From contig CAAGJO010000032.1 in NCBI GenBank assembly GCA_900770285.1, positions 1 to 64,000 on the forward strand: a stretch of DNA of 64,000 nucleotides. Direction: 5' to 3'. The position numbers and the translations under genes are program-made. Under the pieces are notes generated by a model. That model saw only the letters and a program-made list of their open reading frames with translations, was not told the origin of the DNA and did not search any database. Below are positions 15,142 through 24,248 of this stretch, one piece after another. Position 1 is the first letter of the stretch, and each line of letters starts with the position of its first letter. The stretch comes from Oscillospiraceae bacterium. GTDB taxonomy: Bacteria > Bacillota > Clostridia > Oscillospirales > Ruminococcaceae.

Positions 15142-16923
15142 TTACTTAATAGCATACTTTCTTGAATATTCATCCATAAGTTCTCTGTATTCAACAGTTT
15201 CATTCCTATGGATTCCGTCGAGATATTCATGTTTTTTAAGCTCGTCATGATGACATTGTCTTGCAATAAGATATACAGCCATGTTTGAACAATGGTCTGA
15301 AATTCTTTCAAGGTTTGTAAGAATATCAACAAAGTTAATTCCCACTTCAATTGGACATTCGCCGTTCTTTGCACGTTCAGTTTGATTTGACTTTAATTCC
15401 TCTACAATTCTGTCAACAACCTCTTCCAAAGGTTCAACTCTTAATGCAAGATCCATATTTCTTGTTTTAGTTGCGTCAAAAGCGAGTCGTTCAATATCCT
15501 GAACTGCATTGAAAAGAGATGTAAGTTCCTTTTTAGCTGTATCAGAGAACTTTTCACCATTTTCATAAAGCTTGTCGGCAGTTTCCACAATGTTGATAGT
15601 ATAGTCACCCATTCTTTCAATTTCTGAAATAAGGTGGAACAGTGTGGTAACTTCTTTAGATTCATTTTCATCAAGGTCACATCCATTAATTTTTATAAGA
15701 TACGAACCTACTCTGTCTTCAAGCCGGTCAATAACCGTTTCACGCTCATATATTTTATCTACGATTTTCAAATCGTATTTATCATACAGCAACCGCATAT
15801 TAAGGAAGTTTTTATAAGCAGATTCACCCATCTGAGCAATTGCTTCCTGAGCCTGAGATATTGCTACATTTGGATTGAGCAAAAATCTTTCGTCGAGAAG
15901 ATCTTCCTTTGTATAAATTTCATCGTCTTCATCATGCTTTTTGTCACGTATTGTAAGACGTGCAAGCTTTTCAAGAACAGTATAGAACGGCAGGAACAAA
16001 GCAGTAACGACAACGTTAAACAGAGTATGGAAATTAGCAATTCCGTCGACACTCAAAGGCTCGTCCCAGAAAGAGAATCCTATTGCATACTGTAGAATAT
16101 ACACACCAATCAAAAATACGATAGTACCAATGGTGTTAAAATAAATATGAATCATAGCGGCACGTTTTGCATTTTTGTTCGCTCCGATACTTGAAATAAG
16201 AGGAGTAATACATGTACCTATATTCTGACCCATAATAATTGGGAATGCTGATGCAAAATTAATAAGTCCTGATGCAGATAAAGCCTGTAAAATTCCGATT
16301 GAAGCAGCTGAGGACTGAATAACAGCTGTAAAAATTGCACCAACCAAAACACCAAGAACAGGATTTTTCAAGGTTGCAAACAATGTTTCAAACTGCGGCA
16401 ATTCAGCAAGAGGTGCAACCTTTTCCTGCATAATTATCATTCCCGTAAAGAGAATTCCAATACCCATCAGTATTTCACCTATAGTTTTGGTTTTATTCTT
16501 TTTAGCCACCATAATTATAACAATTCCCACAATAGCGAGAACAGCCGAGAAATTTGACGGTTTGCAAAGCTGAAGGAAGAAACCTGCACCGCTGTCATTT
16601 TCCAATGATGACAGTCGCAGTATCTGGGTAGTAACAGTTGTACCAATATTTGCACCCATAATTATTCCGACAGCACCCTTCAACGTTAAAAGGCCTGCAT
16701 TAACAAGACCAACAACAATAACTGTAGTTGCTGATGATGACTGTACAGCGGCTGTAACTAACGCTCCGAACAGAATTCCCGAAAAAACATTGCTAGACAT
16801 TTTTGCAAGCACCTTTTCCATAAGTCCGCCGGATGCTTTTTCCAGACCGCTGCTTAAAACATGCATTCCATAAAGAAACAATGCAAGTCCGCCAAACATT
16901 CCCACGAGATTAAATACACTCAT
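15142..16923 (-). CDS. Na+/phosphate symporter with C-terminal PhoU-like domain
   Basis: 593-aa NptA/PNaS-type transporter. Two inverted Na/Pi repeats carry the QSSSATTV (about residue 62-69) and QSSAASIG signature pair; about nine membrane helices run to residue 310. The C-terminal 230 residues are helical and PhoU-like (LFHLISEIERMGDYTINI, LTNLERISDHCSNMAVYL). ATG at 16923 with AAGG nine bases upstream; a TTG three codons earlier is not needed. First gene of the symporter-pncA-pncB unit. NaMN synthesis releases PPi, so phosphate and NAD salvage may be co-controlled. The upstream gap (16924-17090) has small hairpins but no clear promoter. Confidence 0.93.
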   Translation of the reverse strand: MSVFNLVGMFGGLALFLYGMHVLSSGLEKASGGLMEKVLAKMSSNVFSGILFGALVTAAVQSSSATTVIVVGLVNAGLLTLKGAVGIIMGANIGTTVTTQILRLSSLENDSGAGFFLQLCKPSNFSAVLAIVGIVIIMVAKKNKTKTIGEILMGIGILFTGMIIMQEKVAPLAELPQFETLFATLKNPVLGVLVGAIFTAVIQSSAASIGILQALSASGLINFASAFPIIMGQNIGTCITPLISSIGANKNAKRAAMIHIYFNTIGTIVFLIGVYILQYAIGFSFWDEPLSVDGIANFHTLFNVVVTALFLPFYTVLEKLARLTIRDKKHDEDDEIYTKEDLLDERFLLNPNVAISQAQEAIAQMGESAYKNFLNMRLLYDKYDLKIVDKIYERETVIDRLEDRVGSYLIKINGCDLDENESKEVTTLFHLISEIERMGDYTINIVETADKLYENGEKFSDTAKKELTSLFNAVQDIERLAFDATKTRNMDLALRVEPLEEVVDRIVEELKSNQTERAKNGECPIEVGINFVDILTNLERISDHCSNMAVYLIARQCHHDELKKHEYLDGIHRNETVEYRELMDEYSRKYAIK

Positions 16924-17090
16924 AAAAATCAACCTTGCCTTTTAACAGGCGTTCCTTTCCTAATAAATTCAAGCCATAATTTTCAGGCTTAAAGCGATTA
17001 ATAAATACTATTAATCTTCAAAAGTCTATATCTATTTAAACAGATTTAATCTGGATTTTTCATACATTTAACATATTTATTAATAAAAAC

Positions 17091-17129
17091 AAGTCAAAGC
17101 CATCATAAAAATTAATGAGGCTTTGACTT
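17091..17129 (-). terminator. Terminator of the ATP synthase operon
   Basis: AAGTCAAAGCC and GGCTTTGACTT form an 11-bp stem, followed on the minus strand by GTTTTTATTAATA, right after the atpC stop. Confidence 0.85.
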
Positions 17130-17134
17130 AAATT

Positions 17135-17542
17135 CTAATATTTTTCAGATATACCAATACGATTTACAGCACGTTTGAGTTTTTGCTCAGCACGCACAAA
17201 TTCTTTATCACTATTATGATCTTGAAGTAATTTTTCTGCTTGTTCTTTTGCCTTTTTTGCTCTCATAATATCAATATCCTCTGCCCATTCAATAGCGTGA
17301 GTTGTAATAACTACATCATTTTTGAATACTTTAATAAATCCGCCTGCAATTGCAGCGACACGGAATTCTTGATTGCTGTCCGTTTTAATTTTCAAAGAAT
17401 ATGGAACAAGGTTGGCAACATATGGTGCATGATCTGCCATGATGCCAATATTTCCGCTTTCTGTTCTAGCAATAAGCTGAACTGCTTTTCCCTCAAAGAA
17501 CAGCTTTTCAGGAGTAATTATTTTAAGATCAAAAGTATTCAT
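17135..17542 (-). CDS. atpC: F1 ATP synthase epsilon subunit
   Basis: Central-stalk subunit coupling c-ring rotation to F1. 135 aa: N-terminal beta-sandwich (FDLKIITPEKLFFEGKAVQL, then the ADHAPYVANLVP segment) and a C-terminal helical hairpin (ALRAKKAKEQAEKLL type). ATG at 17542 has GGAG six bases upstream; the longer frame needs a TTG. Last gene of the operon, followed by the terminator. Confidence 0.96.
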   Translation of the reverse strand: MNTFDLKIITPEKLFFEGKAVQLIARTESGNIGIMADHAPYVANLVPYSLKIKTDSNQEFRVAAIAGGFIKVFKNDVVITTHAIEWAEDIDIMRAKKAKEQAEKLLQDHNSDKEFVRAEQKLKRAVNRIGISEKY

Positions 17543-17580
17543 AACAAACTCCAAACAACATTGTCAAGCCATTATCAAAA

Positions 17581-18978
17581 TCAAGAATTTTTCTTGGCTT
17601 TTTCAACGGCTTCGTCTATTGTACCAACAAACAGGAATGCAGATTCAGGCAGATCATCATGTTTTCCTTCAATAATTTCCTTAAATCCCCTTACTGTTTC
17701 TTTAATTGGCACATACTTGCCTTTCATTCCGTTAAACTGTTCAGCAACATGGAAAGGCTGTGATAAAAATCTCTGAACTTTTCTTGCACGGCTGACGATT
17801 AATTTGTCTTCATCAGAAAGCTCATCCATACCCATAATCGCAATAATATCCTGCAATTCTTTATATCTTTGTAAAATTGACTGAACCTGTCTTGCTACCT
17901 CGTAATGCTCATTGCCAACGATTTCAGGTGTTAGAATCCGTGAATTGGATTCCAATGGGTCAACTGCGGGATAAATTCCAAGAGAAGAGATACTTCTTGA
18001 AAGTACCGTAGTTGCGTCAAGGTGTGCAAAAGTTGTGGCAGGAGCAGGGTCCGTCAAATCATCTGCCGGGACATAAACTGCCTGCACGGAAGTGATTGAG
18101 CCTTTGTTTGTAGAAGTAATTCTCTCCTGCAAGGCACCCATTTCCGTAGCCAGCGTAGGCTGATATCCAACTGCGGAAGGCATTCTGCCCAGAAGTGCAG
18201 AAACCTCTGAACCTGCCTGAGTGAATCTGAATATATTGTCAATGAACAAGAGAACGTCCTGACCTTCCACATCACGAAAATATTCCGCCATAGTAAGACC
18301 AGAAAGACCAACTCTCATTCTTGCTCCGGGCGGTTCATTCATCTGACCGTAAACCATAACGGTTTTATCAATAACTCCTGAATTTATCATGTCGTTATAA
18401 AGGTCATTTCCCTCACGTGTTCTTTCTCCAACACCTGTAAATACCGATATACCGCCGTGCTGCTTTGCAATATTATTAATAAGCTCCATAATAAGAACTG
18501 TTTTGCCAACACCTGCGCCGCCGAAGAGTCCGATTTTTCCGCCTTTCAGGTACGGTGCAATTAAGTCAACGACCTTGATGCCTGTTTCAAGTACTTCGTT
18601 TGAAGCCTTCTGTTCCTCAAAGCTCGGAGGATCACGATGAATCTCCCAACGTTCTTTTGTTTCAGGTTCAGGTTTATTGTCAATAGGCTCACCCAAAAGA
18701 TTAAACATTCTTGACAGCGTTTCTTTACCTACCGGAACACTGATAGCTTTACCCGTATCAATTGCCTCAACACCTCTTTTAAGTCCGTCAGTGGAACTCA
18801 TGGCAATGCATCTTACAACATCATCGCCGATATGCTGAGCTACTTCCAAAGTAAGCTTTTTATCATTAAAGTTAATTTCTATAGCATTAAGCAAGTCCGG
18901 CAGATTCTCTTTATCAAATTTGATATCAACAACTGCACCGACAATCTGAACGACCTTGCCCTTATTCTGCTTTTCCAT
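17581..18978 (-). CDS. atpD: F1 ATP synthase beta subunit
   Basis: Catalytic subunit, 465 aa. Walker A GGAGVGKT, catalytic Glu in GVGERTREGNDLY, Walker B VLLFIDNIFRFTQAGSEVSALLGRMPSAVGYQPTLA region, and the C-terminal DELSDED motif that contacts the gamma subunit. The ATG at 18978 follows AAAGGCGG; one TTG codon precedes it. Spaced 38 bases from atpC. Confidence 0.99.
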   Translation of the reverse strand: MEKQNKGKVVQIVGAVVDIKFDKENLPDLLNAIEINFNDKKLTLEVAQHIGDDVVRCIAMSSTDGLKRGVEAIDTGKAISVPVGKETLSRMFNLLGEPIDNKPEPETKERWEIHRDPPSFEEQKASNEVLETGIKVVDLIAPYLKGGKIGLFGGAGVGKTVLIMELINNIAKQHGGISVFTGVGERTREGNDLYNDMINSGVIDKTVMVYGQMNEPPGARMRVGLSGLTMAEYFRDVEGQDVLLFIDNIFRFTQAGSEVSALLGRMPSAVGYQPTLATEMGALQERITSTNKGSITSVQAVYVPADDLTDPAPATTFAHLDATTVLSRSISSLGIYPAVDPLESNSRILTPEIVGNEHYEVARQVQSILQRYKELQDIIAIMGMDELSDEDKLIVSRARKVQRFLSQPFHVAEQFNGMKGKYVPIKETVRGFKEIIEGKHDDLPESAFLFVGTIDEAVEKAKKNS

Positions 18979-18996
18979 CAAGTCTACCGCCTTTCT

Positions 18997-19866
18997 TTAG
19001 TCATCTCTCAATGACGCTGAGCTTATTTCCGTCAGTTCCTGAGTAATAATGCCCTGTCTTGCACGATTGTAAAGCAGAGACAGCTGATCAATCATCTCTC
19101 CTGCATTATCACTAGCCGACTTCATTGCTGTTCGTCTTGCAGCCTGTTCAGCAGCAAAAGAATCCACAATAGCAGAATATAAAATTCCAATTAAATACTG
19201 AGGAATCATACCGTCAAAAACAGCCTCCGGTGACGGATCATAAATTGTCAAAGCCCGGATATTTTCATCTCTGCCGTTATCAAGATTTTCCACAGGCAGA
19301 ATCTGAATATTCATAGGCGTTTGAGTCAAAGCAGAAACAAAAGTTGTAAAAACCAACTCAACAGTATTATACTCCTTTGAACGAAATCCGTCAAGTACTA
19401 TTTCAACAATATCTCCTGTCAGATATCCGTCTATGTTCTCAGAAACATGAGAAAAAGAGCATTTTACGGGATAATTATGCTTATCAAAAAAATCTTCTGC
19501 TTTTTTTCCGATAGCCATAATTTCAACGCTTTTGCCGTCTGCCATGATTTCATCGGCACGTTTGACAGCCAATTTCAATACATTTGAATTAAATCCGCCG
19601 GCCAGACCCCTGTCTCCTGCAATAACAATCAGCAGGTATTTTTTATTTTCATTCTGAGCTGTAAAAACAGATTTGAAAGTCTTGTCCTCAGAAATATCGC
19701 TCATAGTATCATAAAGGACCTTAAAAAACGGCTGAGCCGCCTCAGCACGCAGCTTGGCTTTTCTCATTTTTGAAGATGCAACCAACTCCATAGCTTTTGT
19801 TGTCTGCATAGTACTCTGAACGCTTTTTATACGCCTTTTAACATCTTTTATATTAGCTGATGCCAT
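18997..19866 (-). CDS. atpG: F1 ATP synthase gamma subunit
   Basis: Central rotor shaft, 289 aa. The N-terminal helix has IKRRIKSVQSTMQTTKAMELVASSKM-type sequence, and the conserved C-terminal helix reads ASDNAGEMIDQLSLLYNRARQGIITQELTEI. Complete, with GAGGG before the ATG. Confidence 0.98.
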   Translation of the reverse strand: MASANIKDVKRRIKSVQSTMQTTKAMELVASSKMRKAKLRAEAAQPFFKVLYDTMSDISEDKTFKSVFTAQNENKKYLLIVIAGDRGLAGGFNSNVLKLAVKRADEIMADGKSVEIMAIGKKAEDFFDKHNYPVKCSFSHVSENIDGYLTGDIVEIVLDGFRSKEYNTVELVFTTFVSALTQTPMNIQILPVENLDNGRDENIRALTIYDPSPEAVFDGMIPQYLIGILYSAIVDSFAAEQAARRTAMKSASDNAGEMIDQLSLLYNRARQGIITQELTEISSASLRDD

Positions 19867-19889
19867 AAGCCGATACCCTCTTCATAAAT

Positions 19890-21404
19890 TTATCTTACCT
19901 TAAGAAACTTCTCTTCAAATTCCGAAAGAGTTTCCTTAAGCTTAATCTCGTTGTCTTCGGTCAAATCTTTAGTAGCAGCAATAGATTCAATAATTTCAGG
20001 ATGTGCTGAATCTATATACTCAAAAAGTTCTTTTTCATATTCGTTTACATCTTCAAGCTTAATATTCTTCAAATAATTGTTTACAACAGCATAAATAATT
20101 ATAACTTGATGTTCAACGCTTACAGGAGAACTCTTGCCCTGTTTCAGTACTTCAACAATTCTTTTGCCCTGCTCAAGACGTTCCTTTGTATCTTTATCCA
20201 GGTCTGAACCGAATTGTGAGAATGACTGCAATTCCAGATACTGTGAATACAAAAGTTTCAATGAACCCGAAACCTTCTTCATAGCCTTTATCTGTGCCGA
20301 ACCGCCTACACGGGACACTGAAATACCCGGATTTACAGCAGGACGAACGCCTGAGAAAAAGAGTTCTGTTTCAAGATATATCTGACCATCTGTTATAGAA
20401 ATAACATTGGTAGGAATATATGCAGAAACATCTCCTGCCTGTGTTTCAATAATCGGCAGAGCTGTTATGGAGCCTCCTCCGTATTCTTTACTCAGATTGC
20501 AGGCTCTTTCCAGAAGTCTGGAGTGCAGATAAAATACATCTCCGGGATAAGCCTCACGTCCTGTTGGTCTTTTCAGCAGCAGAGACATAGTTCTGTATGC
20601 AACAGCATGCTTTGAAAGGTCATCGTATACAACCAAAACATCTTTTCCCTGAAGCATAAAATATTCTGCCATTGCAACTGCTGAATAAGGTGCAATGTAT
20701 TGCAGCGGTGCTGTCTCAGACGCCGTAGCCGAAACTACTATGGTGTAATCCATAGCTCCCGACTTGCTCAACGTTTCAACAACATTGGCAACAGTAGAAC
20801 GCTTTTGTCCAATTGCCGCATATATGCATATAACATTTTTGTTTTTCTGATTTATTATCGTATCTAACGCTATAGAGGTCTTACCTGTCTGACGGTCACC
20901 GATAATAAGCTCACGCTGACCTCTTCCAATAGGAATCATTGAGTCGATAGCCTTAATACCGGTTTGCAGCGGTCTATTTACCGATTGTCTTGCAATAATT
21001 CCAAATGCAGGATTTTCGATAGGTCTTGTTTCATCTGTAAGAACTGCACCTTTTCCATCAATAGGTCTGCCCAGAGCATCAACAACTCTTCCGATAAGAG
21101 CGTCACCCACCGGTACAGATACGATTTTTCCTGTACATTTAACAACACTGCCCTCTTTTATTCCTTCATCAGAGCCAAGAAGTACAGCGCCTACAAAGTC
21201 CTGCTCAAGATTTAAAGCCATGCCCATTGTTCCGTTTACGAATTCCAGAAGCTCACCCGACATACAGTTATCCAGTCCGTGAACTCTTGCAATTCCGTCG
21301 CCAACAGTAACAACAGTTCCTATATCATCAAGCTTAAGCTTTGAGCCATAGCTTTTTATTTGTTCTTTAATTAAACCTGTTATTTCATCCGGACGTAATT
21401 TCAT
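19890..21404 (-). CDS. atpA: F1 ATP synthase alpha subunit
   Basis: Non-catalytic nucleotide-binding subunit, 504 aa. It has GDRQTGKTSIALDTI (P-loop), the IYAAIGQKRSTVA segment and GISVSRVGGSAQIKAMK. The start at 21404 (MKLRPDEITG) gives the usual family length; an upstream frame extension overlaps the atpH end and lacks a site of its own. Confidence 0.98.
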   Translation of the reverse strand: MKLRPDEITGLIKEQIKSYGSKLKLDDIGTVVTVGDGIARVHGLDNCMSGELLEFVNGTMGMALNLEQDFVGAVLLGSDEGIKEGSVVKCTGKIVSVPVGDALIGRVVDALGRPIDGKGAVLTDETRPIENPAFGIIARQSVNRPLQTGIKAIDSMIPIGRGQRELIIGDRQTGKTSIALDTIINQKNKNVICIYAAIGQKRSTVANVVETLSKSGAMDYTIVVSATASETAPLQYIAPYSAVAMAEYFMLQGKDVLVVYDDLSKHAVAYRTMSLLLKRPTGREAYPGDVFYLHSRLLERACNLSKEYGGGSITALPIIETQAGDVSAYIPTNVISITDGQIYLETELFFSGVRPAVNPGISVSRVGGSAQIKAMKKVSGSLKLLYSQYLELQSFSQFGSDLDKDTKERLEQGKRIVEVLKQGKSSPVSVEHQVIIIYAVVNNYLKNIKLEDVNEYEKELFEYIDSAHPEIIESIAATKDLTEDNEIKLKETLSEFEEKFLKVR

Positions 21405-21429
21405 CTTATTGCCCAGCCTTTCACAAAAT

Positions 21430-21972
21430 TTATGCAATAGTGGAATTTATCTGCTTTTTAAGGTCATCAAGCTTACTTTTAACGCTGGAATCGATTTCCT
21501 TGTCACCATATTGTACCTTAATTCCGCCAAGCAGAGATTTATCAATCTTTTGGTTCAAAATAATTTTTTTGCCTGTAACCTTCTCAAGCTTATGAATCAG
21601 CTTTTCCCTGCTATTTGCACTGATTTCAGCAGCGGTGGTTATGTTAACCTCAAGGATGCCTGTTTCTTCCAGATACATGACTTTAAATTCATCATATATC
21701 CCGGTAAAAAAGTTCATTCTCTTTTTCGCTGAAAGTACACACAAAAAATTTAATGTAAGTTTGCTTACTTCCCCGTTAAAAACGTTGCTTATTACTTCAT
21801 TTTTCTCATCTTCACTTAAAAGAGGCGAAGACAAAAGCCCGATAAAATCCTCATTGCTTTTAAATATATCATTCAGTGAGGACAGCTCATCAAAAGTATC
21901 TTTAAGACAGTATTCCTCACAGCAAAGCTCAAACAAAGCCTCAGCATAAACTCTTTCCAATTTTTCCGCCAT
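21430..21972 (-). CDS. atpH: F1 ATP synthase delta subunit
   Basis: Peripheral-stalk connector (OSCP-like), 180 aa. The N-terminal helical bundle begins LERVYAEALFELC, and the C-terminal conserved segment is KKIILNQKIDKSLLGGIKVQYGDKEIDSSVKSKLDDL. Its ATG overlaps the atpF stop by one base. Confidence 0.96.
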   Translation of the reverse strand: MAEKLERVYAEALFELCCEEYCLKDTFDELSSLNDIFKSNEDFIGLLSSPLLSEDEKNEVISNVFNGEVSKLTLNFLCVLSAKKRMNFFTGIYDEFKVMYLEETGILEVNITTAAEISANSREKLIHKLEKVTGKKIILNQKIDKSLLGGIKVQYGDKEIDSSVKSKLDDLKKQINSTIA

Positions 21973-22484
21973 TATTTTTCACCCACATTTTCAATAAAGC
22001 TTTCAATAAGTTTTTCATTGTCATCTGAGCTTAAATCTTTGGCTATAACCGCCTCAGCAGCACTAAAAGCTATCGCTGTAATATCATTTTTGATTTGATT
22101 GACAGCAAGCTTCTTTTCACGCTGAATCTGCTCATCAGCATTATCTAAAATGCTTTTTGCCTCTGCCTTTGCATCAGCTATGATTTCATCTGAACGTGAC
22201 TGTGCCCGTTTTGTGGCATCGCTGACAATCTGTGCGGATTCTTCCTTGGCAGAACTAAGCTTTTGGGTGTATTCCATTTTAAGCTTTTCAGCATCCTTTT
22301 GTGCTTCGTCTGCTGTTTTATAGATTTCTGCAACATCCTTCTGTCGGCTTTCAATAACCTTGTTGACCCTGTCAAAAAGGAAATGCTTGAGAATCAGGAA
22401 AAGTATAAGAGTATTTATAAGCACCAGCACAATAGTGGTCGGATCTATAGACAAAAAGTCCGTAACCTTTGCAGTATATAACAT
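21972..22484 (-). CDS. atpF: F0 ATP synthase b subunit
   Basis: Peripheral stalk, 170 aa: one N-terminal membrane helix (residues 14-34), then a long charged coiled coil (residues 40-150) rich in Ala, Glu and Lys. AGGAGG precedes the ATG. Coupled to atpH by a one-base overlap. Confidence 0.96.
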   Translation of the reverse strand: MLYTAKVTDFLSIDPTTIVLVLINTLILFLILKHFLFDRVNKVIESRQKDVAEIYKTADEAQKDAEKLKMEYTQKLSSAKEESAQIVSDATKRAQSRSDEIIADAKAEAKSILDNADEQIQREKKLAVNQIKNDITAIAFSAAEAVIAKDLSSDDNEKLIESFIENVGEK

Positions 22485-22518
22485 TTAATTATACCTCCTG
22501 CTCATAAAAAAGTACATA

Positions 22519-22773
22519 TTAAAGCTTTCCTATAAATGGATTTGCAAATAAAAGGATAAGTGCAACAACGAAAGCATAGATACCGGTTGATTCTGCCATG
22601 GCAACACCTATAAACATTGTTCTAGTGCAATCGCCTTTAGCTTCAGGCTGTCTTGCAATAGATTCAATAGTTTTTCCGACAGCGTATCCTTCACCGATAC
22701 CAGGTCCGATACCGGCAATCATTGCCAGTCCTGCACCGATAGCCGAACATCCCAAAACAATAGCCTTTTCCAT
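22519..22773 (-). CDS. atpE: F0 ATP synthase c subunit, Na+-type with two carboxylates
   Basis: 84 aa, two membrane helices with the polar loop ARQPEAKG. The start at 22773 follows GGAGG by nine bases; a longer frame to 22818 overlaps the leader. The ion site reads GIGEGY in helix 1 (Glu28) and MAESTGIY in helix 2 (Glu61, Ser62, Thr63, Tyr66). Ser/Thr/Tyr around the main Glu is the Na+ signature known from Ilyobacter tartaricus, where helix 1 has Gln. Glu at that place matches the two-carboxylate Na+ site described for Fusobacterium nucleatum. Na+ coupling is thus strongly suggested but not proven. Confidence 0.97.
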   Translation of the reverse strand: MEKAIVLGCSAIGAGLAMIAGIGPGIGEGYAVGKTIESIARQPEAKGDCTRTMFIGVAMAESTGIYAFVVALILLFANPFIGKL

Positions 22774-22833
22774 AATAAAAGTCCTCCGTATTTTTAATTT
22801 ATAACAGCGCATAAGCACTGAATGGTTTGCATA

Positions 22834-23571
22834 TTAATCTTTTTCTGCTGCATTGCTTACATAAACCATTGTAAGCATTACAAAAATATAAGCCTGAATA
22901 CAGCCGGTGAATAGATCAAAGTAAATTGAAAGAACCGCAGGGGTAAATATCTGTGCCAGATTTATAGTTAACGGTCCCAAAGTAAATGCAACATGAAGTT
23001 TCCTTGATACAAATGCCAATCCTCCGTAAAGCAAAGCCGTGATAACACCGCCGCCTGCAATATTTCCGAACATACGGAATGCCATTGACAATGGTGTAGA
23101 CACTTCGCTGAGCAAATTAAGCGGCGTCATAAGTGCCATTGGCTGCGCAAAGCTCTTCAGATATCCCAGCGGACCGTGTGTTTTGATTTTGAAAAATGTT
23201 ATGAGTATAAATGTCAGCAAAGCCCATGTAAGCGTAACATTAAAATCAGCAGTCATTGAACGGAGTCCCAGAAGACTGATAAGCGAGCCTATAACTGCAT
23301 AAATCAGAATTGTTCCCACATATGGTGCAAAAAACATCCACTTCTTGCCCATGGTAGTTTCTACTGTATTGTTAATAAATCCAACAAGCATTTCGGCAAG
23401 AACCTGACGTTTCTTTTCAGGCACTTTTTTCATATCTTTGGTAAGATACAAGCAAGCACAAAGAACGCCTATAATTATAATCCAGCCAACTACAATGGTC
23501 TCGGTTATGTCAATTCCGCCAAATATCGGCAGCGAAAAAACGACCTTCGGCCCTTGTCCAATTCCTTCCAT
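22834..23571 (-). CDS. atpB: F0 ATP synthase a subunit
   Basis: Stator ion channel, 245 aa with five or six membrane helices. The essential Arg lies in LSMAFRMFGNIAGG, and the C-terminal segment ends FTGCIQAYIFVMLTMVYVSNAAE. Start at 23571 (MEGIGQGPK) with GGGTGATT upstream; the 20-residue extension in the longer frame is inside atpI. Confidence 0.97.
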   Translation of the reverse strand: MEGIGQGPKVVFSLPIFGGIDITETIVVGWIIIIGVLCACLYLTKDMKKVPEKKRQVLAEMLVGFINNTVETTMGKKWMFFAPYVGTILIYAVIGSLISLLGLRSMTADFNVTLTWALLTFILITFFKIKTHGPLGYLKSFAQPMALMTPLNLLSEVSTPLSMAFRMFGNIAGGGVITALLYGGLAFVSRKLHVAFTLGPLTINLAQIFTPAVLSIYFDLFTGCIQAYIFVMLTMVYVSNAAEKD

Positions 23572-23590
23572 ACTAATCACCCATTTATAT

Positions 23591-24025
23591 TTAAACCGAT
23601 TTTTTGTTTGAATTTGCTTTACGCTCAGCAAATGATATAATACCCAAAGCTATTTTCGGATAAAGCTGCGGTATTACTACACCAAGCATACTTAATATCT
23701 TAAGCTCTCCTGCCAAAAAGCACAGCATAAAAAGCCCCGCATAACGAATTGCATAACAGGATATCAAACTGCGCTTTGCCTTTTGTTCAGTTTTATCAAC
23801 TGCTCTTTCCACAACTTCTGACAAATAAATGTAGCTTAGGCAAACATAAAAATAACCGACCCACAGTCCTAAAATCAGATTAAGATGAACACCTGTAATT
23901 AACGACAGCAGGCAAAATGCAACATTTATCAGCGCCATAACCAACAGCATCTTTTTCAAGATTGCTTTTGTCGGTCCGTCACCGCTTATTATGTTCAAAA
24001 AATTACATTTATATTTCCCCAGCAT
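23591..24025 (-). CDS. atpI: ATP synthase subunit I-like membrane protein
   Basis: 144 aa with four predicted hydrophobic segments (residues 25-45, 50-70, 90-108, 112-130). First gene of the atp operon, the position of AtpI, which helps assemble the c-ring or supplies Mg2+ in studied species. The sequence itself is poorly conserved, so the call rests on position, size and topology. Start chosen at 24025 because AAAGGA is 8 bases upstream. Confidence 0.82.
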   Translation of the reverse strand: MLGKYKCNFLNIISGDGPTKAILKKMLLVMALINVAFCLLSLITGVHLNLILGLWVGYFYVCLSYIYLSEVVERAVDKTEQKAKRSLISCYAIRYAGLFMLCFLAGELKILSMLGVVIPQLYPKIALGIISFAERKANSNKKSV

Positions 24026-24112
24026 GGACATTTCCTTTTTATAACAATTATTATGTATAAAACAACTAAAATAGCATAAATCATTAAACCTTTACTTCTT
24101 ATTTTATATATA

Positions 24113-24141
24113 ATTATACAATGCTTTTTCCAATTTGTCAA
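24113..24141 (-). promoter_or_regulatory. Proximal promoter (P2) of the ATP synthase operon
   Basis: Minus strand TTGACA (24136-24141), 17-bp spacer, TATAAT (24113-24118). Confidence 0.8.
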
Positions 24142-24154
24142 TAGGCGTTTAAAC

Positions 24155-24167
24155 TGACTAGTAGTCA
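24155..24167. promoter_or_regulatory. 13-bp palindrome between the two atp promoters
   Basis: TGACTAGTAGTCA is a perfect inverted repeat with a one-base centre, upstream of the P2 -35 and downstream of the P1 -10. The position fits an operator; the protein is unknown. Confidence 0.4.
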
Positions 24168-24185
24168 TTTTTATAGCTTGATTAA

Positions 24186-24214
24186 ATTATAACATACAGC
24201 AATGCTTTTGTCAA
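24186..24214 (-). promoter_or_regulatory. Distal promoter (P1) of the ATP synthase operon
   Basis: Minus strand TTGACA (24209-24214), 17-bp spacer, TATAAT (24186-24191). Near-consensus. Confidence 0.8.
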
Positions 24215-24248
24215 TATATTTATGCTAAGATATTTTTCAAACAAAAAA

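Noticed and set aside
15634..16095. 153-codon plus-strand frame
   Set aside because: Antisense of the Na+/Pi symporter gene, with no ribosome site.
17240..17776. 178-codon plus-strand frame across atpC and atpD
   Set aside because: Antisense shadow of two well-supported ATP synthase genes.
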